A stretch of 12,837 nucleotides of DNA from JACZQZ01 sp046756945 (GTDB lineage Bacteria > Pseudomonadota > Alphaproteobacteria > Rhodospirillales > 2-02-FULL-58-16), in contig JBHHXI010000089.1 of assembly GCA_046756945.1 (NCBI GenBank), positions 1-12,837 of the forward strand, given 5' to 3'. The notes below the pieces were generated by a model. It had not been told where the DNA came from. It saw only the letters and a program-made list of their open reading frames with translations, and did not search any database. Of the stretch, positions 1-6,623 are shown in pieces (position 1 is the first letter of the stretch; the number at the start of each line of letters is the position of its first letter). A program made the position numbers and the translations under genes.

Positions 1-783
1 GCCGGCGTTGCCGTTGGCGGCGAGCGCGCTGCCGGCGTTGAAACCGAACCAGCCCACCCACAGCATGGCGGCGCCGGTCATCACCATGCCCGGGTTGTGG
101 GGCGGCTTGACCTCGGCCGGGAAGCCCTTGCGGCTGCCCAGCATCACCGCCACCACCAGCGCCGACGTGCCGGCGGTCGCGTGGACGACGAGGCCGCCGG
201 CGAAATCCATGACGCCGAGATCGGCTAGCCAGCCGCCGCCCCACACCCAGTGGGTGACCGGCGCGTAGACGAGGACCAGCCACAGGCCGCTGAACAGGCA
301 TACGGCCGAGAACTTCATGCGTTCCACGTAGGCGCCGACGATGAGCGCCGGCGTGATGATGGCAAAGGTCATCTGGAACATGAAGAAGACGGTCTCGGGA
401 ATGTCGCCGCTCAAGGCCTCGACGCCGACGCCGACGAGAAACATCTTGCCGAGGCCGCCGATGACCGCGTTGGCGCCGCCGCCGTCGCCGAACGCCAGGC
501 TGTAGGCGACGAAGAGCCACAGGACCGAGGCCAGGCAGCAGATGGCGAAACAGTGCATCAGGACCGAGAGCACGTTCTGGGAGCGGACCAGGCCGCCATA
601 GAAAAGGGCCAGGCCCGGAACCGTCATGAACAGGACCAGGGCCGTCGATGTCAGCAGCCACGCGGTGTTGCCCTCGCTCAGCGACGGCGCGCCCTGGGCC
701 AGGGCCTCCGGCGATAGCAGGAAAAGGCCGAGCCCCGAGATGAAGGGCGCCAAAAACGCCCCCTTGCGGTGAATGTTCTGCAT
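1..783 (-). CDS. amt: Ammonium transporter (Amt/MEP/Rh), 3' end cut by window edge
   Basis: Inner-membrane channel for ammonium/ammonia. 261 codons are visible and the C-terminus lies outside the window (a full family member has roughly 400-450 residues). Residues 8-29 form a hydrophobic stretch ending EALAQG, which looks like a cleavable signal peptide as in several Amt proteins. Family signatures follow: GLALFYGGLVRSQN at 57-70, HWVWGGGWL at 178-186, DFAGGLVVH at 193-201 and WVGWFGFNAGS near 243-253. By comparison with E. coli AmtB, D193 and H201 correspond to the conserved pore aspartate (D160) and first pore histidine (H168), and W181 to W148. The start at 783 has GGAGGGG seven bases upstream. 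Amt genes often pair with a glnK PII gene; none lies upstream here, and downstream is unseen. The gene follows the ICL-family gene on the same strand after 118 bp, so it may have its own promoter; the A/T-rich run at 822-834 is the only candidate. Family very sure; gene subtype not. Confidence 0.95.
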   Translation of the reverse strand, partial: MQNIHRKGAFLAPFISGLGLFLLSPEALAQGAPSLSEGNTAWLLTSTALVLFMTVPGLALFYGGLVRSQNVLSVLMHCFAICCLASVLWLFVAYSLAFGDGGGANAVIGGLGKMFLVGVGVEALSGDIPETVFFMFQMTFAIITPALIVGAYVERMKFSAVCLFSGLWLVLVYAPVTHWVWGGGWLADLGVMDFAGGLVVHATAGTSALVVAVMLGSRKGFPAEVKPPHNPGMVMTGAAMLWVGWFGFNAGSALAANGNAG

Positions 784-901
784 GCTGTCCCCCTCCATGC
801 TTCCCTGTCAGGTACCCCCCGGATGTTTATTATTGGCCGGCATCGGCCGGCGCGTCGCGACTACGGGTTCGTGGCCGGCGGCTCCCCCGGACCGGCGGTT
901 G

Positions 902-1759
902 TCAGGTCGTGGCGTATTTCTTTTCGTCTTCGTCGTAGGCCGGGAAACCGATGACCTCGCGCAAATGGGCGAACCCGGCAAGGCCCGGCGGCTCGTTGCC
1001 CCCCTTCATGGCGGCAAGGGCGTCCTCCATCGCCCTGATGCCGCCAAGCATCAGGGTGATCGGATAGAGGACGATCTTGTAGCCGATCGCGCCCAGGCGA
1101 TCCGGCGCCAGCAGCGGCGTGTCGCCCTGCTCGACCATGTTGGCCATTTTCGGCCCGGTCACGCCCTCGCAGTAGGCGCGCATCTCGTCCTCGCTGCGCG
1201 GCGCTTCCAAAAACGTGATGTCGGCGCCCATCTCGGCGAAGGTCCTGGCGCGCAGGAGCGCCTCGTCGAAGCCGTCGGTGGCGTTGGCGTCGGTGCGCGC
1301 CATGATCAGGATGTCGGCGCCACCGTCGCGGGCGTCGACGGCGGCCCTCACGCGCTGGAACGCCTCGTCGCGGCCCACCGTCTGCTTGCCGCGGGTATGG
1401 CCGCAGCGCTTGGGCGACACCTGGTCCTCGATCATGATGCAGGCGAAGCCGGCCTGGGCGTAGCCGCGCACCGTGCGTTGCACGTTGATGGCGTTGCCGT
1501 AGCCGGTGTCCCCGTCGCCGATCACGGGGATGGAGACGGCGCCGCAGATGTTGCGCCCCTGGTCCACCATCTCGGCGTACGAGATCAGGCCCGTGTCCGG
1601 CATGCCGAGGCGCGCCGCCGAAACGGCGAACCCGCCCATGAAGGTGGCCCCGAACCCGGCGCGCTCGACAAGCTTCGCCGAAAGGGCGTCGAAGCAGCCG
1701 GGCGTCACCACCACGTCCGGCCGGGCGAGCAGTTGGCGAAGCCGGTCCGCCGGGCTCAT
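902..1759 (-). CDS. Isocitrate lyase/PEP mutase superfamily C-C lyase
   Basis: 285 residues, the usual size for the short members of this superfamily (2-methylisocitrate lyase PrpB, 2,3-dimethylmalate lyase, oxaloacetate-cleaving enzymes). These are Mg-dependent cytosolic TIM barrels that cleave a 2-hydroxy- or 2-oxo-dicarboxylate to pyruvate, glyoxylate, oxalate or similar. Visible motifs are PGCFDALSAKL at 20-30, SAARLGMPD at 47-55, the metal-site DGDTGYG at 82-88 (commonly DADTGYG), IEDQ at 110-113 and the active-site loop KRCGH at 117-121. The loop cysteine C119 marks a lyase rather than a phosphonomutase. The start at 1759 has GGAG eight bases upstream; a longer ORF continues upstream but loses similarity and has no better ribosome site. 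It is transcribed away from the RraA-like gene and toward amt. Substrate cannot be assigned: PrpB is possible, but no citrate synthase PrpC or PrpD neighbour is present. Confidence 0.9.
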   Translation of the reverse strand: MSPADRLRQLLARPDVVVTPGCFDALSAKLVERAGFGATFMGGFAVSAARLGMPDTGLISYAEMVDQGRNICGAVSIPVIGDGDTGYGNAINVQRTVRGYAQAGFACIMIEDQVSPKRCGHTRGKQTVGRDEAFQRVRAAVDARDGGADILIMARTDANATDGFDEALLRARTFAEMGADITFLEAPRSEDEMRAYCEGVTGPKMANMVEQGDTPLLAPDRLGAIGYKIVLYPITLMLGGIRAMEDALAAMKGGNEPPGLAGFAHLREVIGFPAYDEDEKKYATT

Positions 1760-1830
1760 CGCCGGTGCTCCGTTTCGATTTCCGTAGGTCCTGTCACGGG
1801 CCGTCATCCCTGGCAACCATCGGCGCCCTA

Positions 1831-1858
1831 TGAATACCCGATCCGCCCGCTTTGGCAA
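1831..1858 (-). promoter_or_regulatory. Candidate sigma70-type promoter for the ICL-family gene
   Basis: On the minus strand TTGCCA (1858-1853) and TATTCA (1836-1831) are separated by 16 bp, about 70 bp upstream of the start codon at 1759. The hexamers match four of six consensus positions each. Position and spacing fit a housekeeping promoter; no experimental or comparative support is available here. Confidence 0.35.
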
Positions 1859-1871
1859 AGCCGCTGGCGCA

Positions 1872-1917
1872 CCGGCCGTGGCCGGATAATTCATGAAGGG
1901 TGCGCACCGGGCACCCT
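1872..1917. promoter_or_regulatory. Cluster of dyads between divergent genes, possible operators
   Basis: Three inverted repeats stand side by side between the two divergent promoter candidates: CCGGCC-GT-GGCCGG (1872-1885), the 8-bp palindrome TTCATGAA (1890-1897), and AGGGTGC-N7-GCACCCT (1897-1917). The last lies directly upstream of the candidate -35 box for the RraA-like gene. Such dyads commonly bind dimeric regulators, but no regulator gene is adjacent, so the partner is unknown. Confidence 0.3.
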
Positions 1918-1923
1918 CCATCG

Positions 1924-1951
1924 CTTGGCCCGGCCCAGCCGATGATATACG
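1924..1951 (+). promoter_or_regulatory. Candidate promoter for the RraA-like gene
   Basis: CTTGGC (1924-1929) and TATACG (1946-1951) are 16 bp apart, giving an expected transcript start near 1958 and a leader of about 50 nt before the ATG at 2007. The match is modest. It abuts the AGGGTGC/GCACCCT dyad on its upstream side. Confidence 0.3.
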
Positions 1952-2006
1952 GTTCCGGTGGTCCCGCGACCGTCCGGACACCGCCCGTGCAAGGGAGTAC
2001 CAGGCC

Positions 2007-2672
2007 ATGCCCATCCAGCGCCACGAGATCGATTTTGCGGCCCTGCCCGGAGACGTGCTCGAGCAGTGGCGCGCCCTGCCGCCGGCCGTGGTCTCCGACT
2101 GCATGAACCGCACCCAGGTCATGGCCGGCGCCATCAAGCCGGTCGGCGACGGCATGCGGCTGGTCGGCCAGGCGCGGACGGTGACCTGCATGGTTGGCGA
2201 CAACTCGGCCATCCACATGGCCCTCGCCATGGTGCGCCGCGGCGAGGTGCTGGTCGTCGATGCCGGCGGCTACGAGGATACGGCCATCTGGGGCGGCATC
2301 ATGACCCGGGCCGCCCTGCAACGGGGCATCGCCGGGCTGGTCGTCGACGGGGCGGTGCGCGACGTCGCCGAGATCCGCGGGTTCGGCTTCCCCTGCTTCG
2401 CCCGGGCCGTGGTTCCGGCCGGGCCGCACAAGGGTTTCGGCGGCATCATCGACGGCCCCATTTCATGCGCCGGCTGCCCGGTCCGCCCCGGCGACCTGGT
2501 GCTCGGCGACGACGATGGGGTCTGCGTGGTGCCCCTGGAGCGGGCCGAAGCGACCCTGGCCGCGTCCCTGGACAAGATCGCCCAGGAGGAAAAGACCAAC
2601 GCCAACACCGCCTCCGGCGGCCTGCCGGTCGACACCATGGGCCTGGCGGAGCCGGAGATCCTCGGCGGTTAG
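2007..2672 (+). CDS. RraA-like family protein (aldolase/oxaloacetate decarboxylase type)
   Basis: 221 residues of the RraA/HMG-aldolase fold, once annotated as menaquinone methyltransferase. Characterised metabolic members are Mg-dependent class II aldolases that split 4-hydroxy-4-methyl-2-oxoglutarate or 4-carboxy-4-hydroxy-2-oxoadipate and decarboxylate oxaloacetate; true RraA inhibits RNase E and lacks catalysis. Here the core reads VVSDCMNR at 28-35, DAGGYEDTAIWGGIMTRAA at 85-103 and LVVDGAVRD at 111-119. R118-D119 matches the substrate-arginine and metal-aspartate pair of the aldolases, favouring an enzyme over an RNase E inhibitor. The later GPISCAGCPVRPGDLVLGDDDGV segment (about 153-174) is also typical. 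AAGGGAG lies nine bases before the ATG at 2007; an upstream in-frame ATG at 1893 lacks family similarity. Divergent from the ICL-family lyase, which yields comparable oxoacids, so a shared substrate class is plausible but inferred. Confidence 0.88.
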   Translation: MPIQRHEIDFAALPGDVLEQWRALPPAVVSDCMNRTQVMAGAIKPVGDGMRLVGQARTVTCMVGDNSAIHMALAMVRRGEVLVVDAGGYEDTAIWGGIMTRAALQRGIAGLVVDGAVRDVAEIRGFGFPCFARAVVPAGPHKGFGGIIDGPISCAGCPVRPGDLVLGDDDGVCVVPLERAEATLAASLDKIAQEEKTNANTASGGLPVDTMGLAEPEILGG

Positions 2673-2677
2673 CGGCG

Positions 2678-2818
2678 TCAGCGCCCGTCCCCGCCGTCGT
2701 TCTTCCGCCGGCCCCTTGCCTCGACGACCTTGACCACGGCCCACACGGCCGCCATGACGGCGAGTGCGAGGACGCCGACTTTCAAATAGGCAAGGGCCTG
2801 CCCGGCGGCGAAGCTCAT
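2678..2818 (-). CDS. Small single-membrane-span protein, 46 aa
   Basis: A 46-residue reading frame begins at the ATG ending at 2818 and stops with TGA at 2678-2680. An in-frame TAA five codons upstream leaves this as the only ATG start of useful length. It has a short N-terminus (MSFAAGQALAYLK), a hydrophobic stretch of about 18-20 residues (roughly 13-33, rich in A, V and L with one W), then a positively charged hydrophilic tail (EARGRRKNDGGDGR). The layout suggests N-out/C-in by the positive-inside rule. No strong ribosome site is seen. It ends 5 bp from the stop of the convergent RraA-like gene and lies 103 bp downstream of the AEC gene on the same strand. Function is not recognised. It could be a chance ORF in G/C-rich DNA, but the coherent TM-plus-basic-tail layout argues for a gene. 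Confidence 0.5.
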   Translation of the reverse strand: MSFAAGQALAYLKVGVLALAVMAAVWAVVKVVEARGRRKNDGGDGR

Positions 2819-2921
2819 GGCGAAGGTGAACCGTTAAACAGGGGAAATCGCCTTCGGTGTTTCTGAAAGCACACTAGCATGGAGGGCCGGGATCGGCGAA
2901 ATCCATCCGCGATCCTTGGTA

Positions 2922-3803
2922 TCAAGGCGTCATCGCGAACCACATCAGCGCCGGCAGGGTGAGGAACGACAGGGCGGTGGAGACGAGCACGGTGCCCGCC
3001 ACCTCCGCCGGGCGGTTGTCGTGGAGCTGGGCGTAAAGGTAGTTGAAGACGGCGACGGGCATGGCGCATTCGATGATCAGGACGCCCCGCGCCGCGCCCT
3101 CGTAGCCCAGGACCTCGGCCGCTCCCCAGCCGACAAGAAAGCCCATGACCAGCCTGAGCACGGAAAGCCCGAGGCTTCGGGGCAGGCTCTCTATGCGAAG
3201 GCCGGCAAGCGAGGCGCCGAGGGTGATCAGCATCAGGGGGATGGCGAAACCCCCCACAAGCTCGACCGTCCTGAACAGCCAGCCGGGCAAGGGGAGGGCC
3301 AGGAACTTGACGAGGAGGGCGGCAAGCACCGCCCACACCAGCGGAATCTTGAGGACCTCGGAGGGCCTGGCGGTACCGGCGGCGATCGCCGGGCCCAGTG
3401 TGAAGACGAGGAGCGCGCTCACCGTGAAGTACGCGATGCCAAGCGCCAGTCCCGGCTCGCCAAAGGCCAGAAGACACAGCGGAAGCCCCATGTTGCCCGT
3501 GTTGGCGAATATCGCGGCCGGCAGGAAGGTGCGCTGTTCGAGCCGGAAGAGCCTGAGCAGCGGCATGGCGATGGCGGCGAACACGGCCACCGTGGCGAGC
3601 GACGCGAAGCCCATGACGCCCATGGTCTCGAACGTGATATCCACCTTGACCAGGGTGGCGAAGATCAGGCACGGGAAGCCGACGGTGGTGACCAGGCGGG
3701 TGACGAAGGCGGTCTCGTAGGGAACGCCCTTCTTCGCCCAGGCGAAGCCGATCCCGGCGCACAGGAACACCGGCGCGATGATCGAGAAGATCTCGGCGAT
3801 CAT
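2922..3803 (-). CDS. AEC family transporter (auxin efflux carrier/malate permease type)
   Basis: 293 residues and about ten hydrophobic segments, the usual AEC architecture. The N-terminal helix (IFSIIAPVFLCAGIGFAWAK) is followed by the hallmark NTGNMGLPL at 101-109, the second-half helix AIPLMLITLGASLAGLRIE (187-205), and the C-terminal signature from ECAMPVAVFNYLYAQ (245-259) through VSTALSFLTLPALM (274-287). Bacterial members include malate and malonate permeases, so an inner-membrane carboxylate carrier is likely; substrate and direction cannot be read off. It is last in the dehydrogenase-hydratase-permease string and starts 33 bp after the enoyl-CoA hydratase-like stop. The AGGA just before the ATG at 3803 is unusually close, and a tiny ORF (MTIRPY) sits in the gap, so translation may be coupled. 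Family assignment is firm. Confidence 0.9.
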   Translation of the reverse strand: MIAEIFSIIAPVFLCAGIGFAWAKKGVPYETAFVTRLVTTVGFPCLIFATLVKVDITFETMGVMGFASLATVAVFAAIAMPLLRLFRLEQRTFLPAAIFANTGNMGLPLCLLAFGEPGLALGIAYFTVSALLVFTLGPAIAAGTARPSEVLKIPLVWAVLAALLVKFLALPLPGWLFRTVELVGGFAIPLMLITLGASLAGLRIESLPRSLGLSVLRLVMGFLVGWGAAEVLGYEGAARGVLIIECAMPVAVFNYLYAQLHDNRPAEVAGTVLVSTALSFLTLPALMWFAMTP

Positions 3804-3835
3804 GTCCTAGTACGGTCTGATCGTCATAGAGGACA

Positions 3836-4615
3836 CTAACGCCCCCTGAAGGCGGGCTTTTCCTTGGCCAGGAACGCCCGCAGGCCTTCCCGGTAGTCCT
3901 CGGAATCGCAGAGCGCGTAGCTTTCGTCCGTCTCCGCCGCCGTCAGGGGCTCGGGCCGGCCAAGGCGGCGCACGAACCTCTTGTTGCACCGCGCCGCCAG
4001 CGGCGCGCCCTCGGCGATGCGCCGGGCGGCGGCGGTGGCCTCTTCGCCGGCCGCCCCGTCCGCGACCACCCGGCTGAGCAGTCCTTTTGCTTGCGCGTCG
4101 CGGGCGTCCAGTATGCGCCCTTCGAGCAGCAGTTCCAGGACCACGGCGTCCCCGGCGACGCGGCGGACCGCCTCCATCTCCGGATACGCCATCCCATGGC
4201 CGAGCCGGTTGATGGGCGCGCCGAAGCGCCCCGATTCGCCGCTGATGCGCAAATCGCAGGCACAGGCGATCTCCAGGCCGCCACCGGTGCAGACGCCGAG
4301 GATCATGGCCACCGTGGGGTGGCGGCAGCCGACGATGGCGCCGAGCGCGCCCGAGACAGTGTCCCCATAAGCCTTGGCCTGGACGGCGTCGGCCCGCTGG
4401 GCGGGGAATTCGGAGATGTCGGCGCCGGCGGAAAACGCCGCGTCTCCGGCGCCGCGGACGACGATGCAGCGCACGTCGTCCGCCGCCGACAGCGCGTCCA
4501 TCACCTCGTTCAGGCGCGCCCAGGCGGCCCTGGTCAGCGCGTTCAGCCGGTCCGGGTTGTTGAGGACCACGGTGGCGATGGGGCCGTCCCGGGTGACGAG
4601 GATGGCTTCGGACAT
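3836..4615 (-). CDS. Enoyl-CoA hydratase/isomerase (crotonase) family protein
   Basis: 259 residues, typical for a single-domain crotonase. The first oxyanion-hole segment is FSAGADISEF at 61-70 and the second is GVCTGGGLEIACACDLRI at 107-124. The C-terminal trimerisation helices include the frequent crotonase ending SEDYREGLRAFLAKEKPAFRGR. Aligned by eye with rat enoyl-CoA hydratase, the position of catalytic E144 is I135 (FGAPINRLG), while E161 matches E164. A protein with only the second glutamate may be an isomerase, a decarboxylase-like or another crotonase rather than a classical hydratase. It starts 9 bp after the stop of the dehydrogenase gene and 33 bp before the permease, so the three are very likely co-transcribed. 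A CoA ester derived from a hydroxyacid is a plausible substrate; this is inference from context. Confidence 0.9.
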   Translation of the reverse strand: MSEAILVTRDGPIATVVLNNPDRLNALTRAAWARLNEVMDALSAADDVRCIVVRGAGDAAFSAGADISEFPAQRADAVQAKAYGDTVSGALGAIVGCRHPTVAMILGVCTGGGLEIACACDLRISGESGRFGAPINRLGHGMAYPEMEAVRRVAGDAVVLELLLEGRILDARDAQAKGLLSRVVADGAAGEEATAAARRIAEGAPLAARCNKRFVRRLGRPEPLTAAETDESYALCDSEDYREGLRAFLAKEKPAFRGR

Positions 4616-4624
4616 GGGTCCGGC

Positions 4625-5584
4625 TCAGGCGCCGTTCAGAACGCGCACGGGCTCGCCGGCGAGCCAGGCGCGGACATCCTCGACCGCCTCCCCATAGGCA
4701 AGGGTGTAGGTCTCGCGCATGACGTAGGCCGTGTGGCCGGTCAGGACCGTGTTGTCGAGGCCGCGCAGGCGGTGATCGCGGGGCAGGGGCTCCACGTCGT
4801 AGACGTCGATGCCGGCGCCGGCGATGGCGCGGCTTTCCAGGGTCTCGATCAGCGCCGCCTCGTCGACGATGGGGCCGCGCGACGTGTTGACCAGATAGGC
4901 GCTGGGTTTCATCAGCCCGAGCTCGCGCCGCCCGACCAGGCCGCGGGTGCGGTCGCTCAGCACCAGGTGGATGGTGATGACGTCCGCCTCGGAGAACAGC
5001 ACGTCCTTGTCGACCCGCGTGGCGCCGCATTCGGCGGCCCGTTCCTCCGTCATGTTCTGGCTCCAGGCGATCAGGGTCATGCCGAAGGCGAGGCCGACCC
5101 GGGCCACCTGGGAGCCGAGCTTTCCAAGGCCGACGATACCGAGGGTCTTGCCGCGCAGGCCTTCGGAGAAACCGGCCTGCCAGCCGCCTTCGTGCATGGA
5201 GCGGTCCTCGCGCGGGATCTGCTTGACCAGGGCGAGGATCAGGCCCCACGCGTGCTCGGCCGCCGCATACGGCAGCAGCGCGGTGCCGCACACCGGCAGG
5301 CCGCGGGCGCGGGCCGCCTCCATGTCGATGGCCAGGTTGCGCATGCCGGTGGTCACCAGCAGCTTGAGGTTGGGCAGGCTGTCGATCAGGGACGCCGGAA
5401 AGGGTGTCCGTTCGCGCATGGCGACGATGATGTCGAAGTCCGAAAGCGCCTCGGCGACCGCCTTTTCGCCCTTGATGTATTCGTTGAACACCGTGATCTC
5501 CACATCCGGGGGCAACGCCCCCCAATCGGCGCTTTCCAGGGCGACGTTCTGGTAGTCGTCGAGAATTGCAAGGCGTGTCGCCAT
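4625..5584 (-). CDS. D-2-hydroxyacid dehydrogenase, NAD(P)-dependent
   Basis: 319 residues. This cytosolic oxidoreductase family interconverts a 2-oxoacid and a D-2-hydroxyacid. The NAD-binding glycine motif is GIVGLGKLG at 149-157. Catalytic positions expected for the family are all present: R236 in NTSRGPIVDE (233-242), E265 in DVYDVEPLP (260-268) and H284 in LTGHTAYV (281-288). The flanking TIHLVLSDRTRGLVG (204-218) is typical of the phosphoglycerate/hydroxypyruvate dehydrogenase group. The ATG at 5584 has GGAGGG nine bases upstream. First gene of the minus-strand operon with the crotonase and AEC permease, and divergent from the racemase-like gene across 348 bp. It could act on glyoxylate, hydroxypyruvate or a branched 2-oxoacid; sequence alone does not decide. 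Confidence 0.92.
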   Translation of the reverse strand: MATRLAILDDYQNVALESADWGALPPDVEITVFNEYIKGEKAVAEALSDFDIIVAMRERTPFPASLIDSLPNLKLLVTTGMRNLAIDMEAARARGLPVCGTALLPYAAAEHAWGLILALVKQIPREDRSMHEGGWQAGFSEGLRGKTLGIVGLGKLGSQVARVGLAFGMTLIAWSQNMTEERAAECGATRVDKDVLFSEADVITIHLVLSDRTRGLVGRRELGLMKPSAYLVNTSRGPIVDEAALIETLESRAIAGAGIDVYDVEPLPRDHRLRGLDNTVLTGHTAYVMRETYTLAYGEAVEDVRAWLAGEPVRVLNGA

Positions 5585-5626
5585 TGAATGGTCCCTCCGT
5601 CAGTGTTGGTTCCGAACCCGACCCGT

Positions 5627-5700
5627 CCTCCGCGGCAGCGGCGGCCCACTCCGCCGAAGCTGCCGCTTCGGCTGCGAAGGCCGGGCTGCCGCCGCGGAGG
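5627..5700. repeat. Long imperfect inverted repeat (hairpin)
   Basis: The arms CCTCCGCGGCAGC (5627-5639) and GCTGCCGCCGCGGAGG (5685-5700) pair over 13 bp with one 3-nt bulge. Between them sits a second perfect hairpin, CCGAAGC-TGCC-GCTTCGG (5654-5671). In minus-strand transcripts it would lie near or upstream of the dehydrogenase leader, 43-116 bases before the ATG. It could be a leader structure, a protein site or a degenerate intergenic repeat. Confidence 0.45.
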
Positions 5701-5838
5701 GTGGATGCCGTGCACGGGCGCCCGCCGCGGCCTGTTATAGACCAACAATTGCCCGCTCGCCTCCCCTGATTGGCCGTCGCCGGTCCGCCGAAGGCGGCGC
5801 GTCCGGCCGGCGGCGCCCGGCGGCGGCGCGACCGGGGG

Positions 5839-5855
5839 CTGGCACGGCCCTTGTG
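5839..5855 (+). promoter_or_regulatory. Sigma54 (-24/-12)-like promoter motif
   Basis: CTGGCACGGCCCTTGTG matches the RpoN consensus TGGCACG-N4-TTGC with one important deviation: T instead of C in the -12 GC. Transcription would start near 5866, about 65 nt before the racemase-like ATG. No bacterial enhancer-binding protein gene is in the window. Good match at -24, weakened by the -12 change. Confidence 0.3.
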
Positions 5856-5932
5856 TTGCCGTCCCGTATCCGATACCCCGGGTCATCGCCGGTGCCCCGT
5901 TCGGGCATGCGCCGGCGGAGAAGGAACGCGCC

Positions 5933-6592
5933 ATGGCCCCGCCCCGCATCGCCCTGATCCACGCGGTGACCTTTGCCAGGGACACGGTCGCGGACGCGTT
6001 CTCGCGCCTGTGGCCGGAAGCCCGGACGGTCAACCTGACCGATGAGTCCCTGAGCGGAGACCTGGCCCGGGCCGGCGCCCTGACCCCCGACTTCGCGACC
6101 CGCATGGGGCACCTCGCCCGCTATGCGGTGGATTGCGGGGCCGACGGCATCCTGTTCACCTGTTCCGCCTTCGGCGCCGCCATCGGGGAAGCGCGAAACG
6201 GGCTGCCGGTGCCGGTGCTCAAGCCCGACGAGGCGATGATCGACGAAGCCCTGTCGGCGGGACCGCGCATCGGCGGCCTCGCCACCTTCGCCCCGACGAT
6301 CGACTCCCTCGGCGCCGAAATCGAAGCGGCGGCGGCGCGCCGGGGCCTCACGCCGGAGATCGACCTGCGCCACGTGCCCGGCGCCCTGGACGCGCTGCGG
6401 GCGGGGCGCGCCGGCGAGCACGACGCCCTCATCGCCGGCGCCGCCGAAGACCTGGCGGACTGCGACGCCCTGGTCCTGGCCCAGTTCTCCATGGCGCGGG
6501 CGGCCGCCGCCGTCGCCGGGCTTCCCCATCGCCGCGTCCTCACCGCGCCCGACGCGGCGGTGCGCAGGCTGCGCTCCCTGATCGCGGCGTGA
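5933..6592 (+). CDS. Aspartate/glutamate racemase superfamily protein with one catalytic Cys
   Basis: 219 residues with the two-fold Asp/Glu/hydantoin racemase layout. The N-terminal start RIALIHAVT (5-13) and the first cysteine motif LFTCSAFG (74-81, C77) are clear. In the second half, where the family normally has a cysteine in an ILGCT-like strand, the sequence reads LVLAQFSMA (180-188). So the second active-site cysteine is absent, with Q184 at the likely equivalent position. One-cysteine members of this fold include arylmalonate decarboxylase, which retains the other cysteine; maleate isomerase keeps both. Thus isomerase, decarboxylase or another carbanion chemistry is more likely than classical two-base racemisation; this is inference. 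The ATG has AAGGA seven bases upstream. It is a single-gene unit, divergent from the hydroxyacid dehydrogenase operon, followed by a palindromic repeat likely to end its transcript. Confidence 0.85.
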   Translation: MAPPRIALIHAVTFARDTVADAFSRLWPEARTVNLTDESLSGDLARAGALTPDFATRMGHLARYAVDCGADGILFTCSAFGAAIGEARNGLPVPVLKPDEAMIDEALSAGPRIGGLATFAPTIDSLGAEIEAAAARRGLTPEIDLRHVPGALDALRAGRAGEHDALIAGAAEDLADCDALVLAQFSMARAAAAVAGLPHRRVLTAPDAAVRRLRSLIAA

Positions 6593-6623
6593 TTCACGGG
6601 CGGTAGACCGAAGATTCCCTGTA

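Larger units (their letters stand above)
5585..5932. other. Gene-free divergent intergenic region
   Basis: 348 bp between the dehydrogenase operon and the racemase-like gene. It is very G/C-rich and carries a long hairpin near the dehydrogenase side (5627-5700) and a sigma54-like promoter motif near the racemase side (5839-5855). Short ORFs crossing it show no family features and are taken as chance. The A/T-containing stretch around 5736-5750 (TTATAGACCAACAATTG) could hold the minus-strand promoter, but no convincing pair of boxes was seen. Confidence 0.6.

Noticed and set aside
902..1759. Assignment as PrpB (2-methylisocitrate lyase) or PEP mutase
   Set aside because: KRCGH rules toward a lyase rather than mutase, but no prpC/prpD context exists and several lyases share these motifs, so no gene symbol is given.
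773..1945. 390-codon plus-strand frame opposite the ICL-family gene
   Set aside because: Antisense shadow of a protein with complete catalytic motifs; no coherent domain in its own translation.
1760..2230. N-terminal extension of the ICL-family ORF back to 2230
   Set aside because: The extension runs antisense through the RraA-like gene, lacks family similarity, and a good ribosome site precedes the ATG at 1759.
3807..5525. 572-codon minus-strand frame overlapping the crotonase and dehydrogenase genes
   Set aside because: Out-of-frame shadow of two well-supported genes; arginine/glycine/proline-rich with no family similarity.
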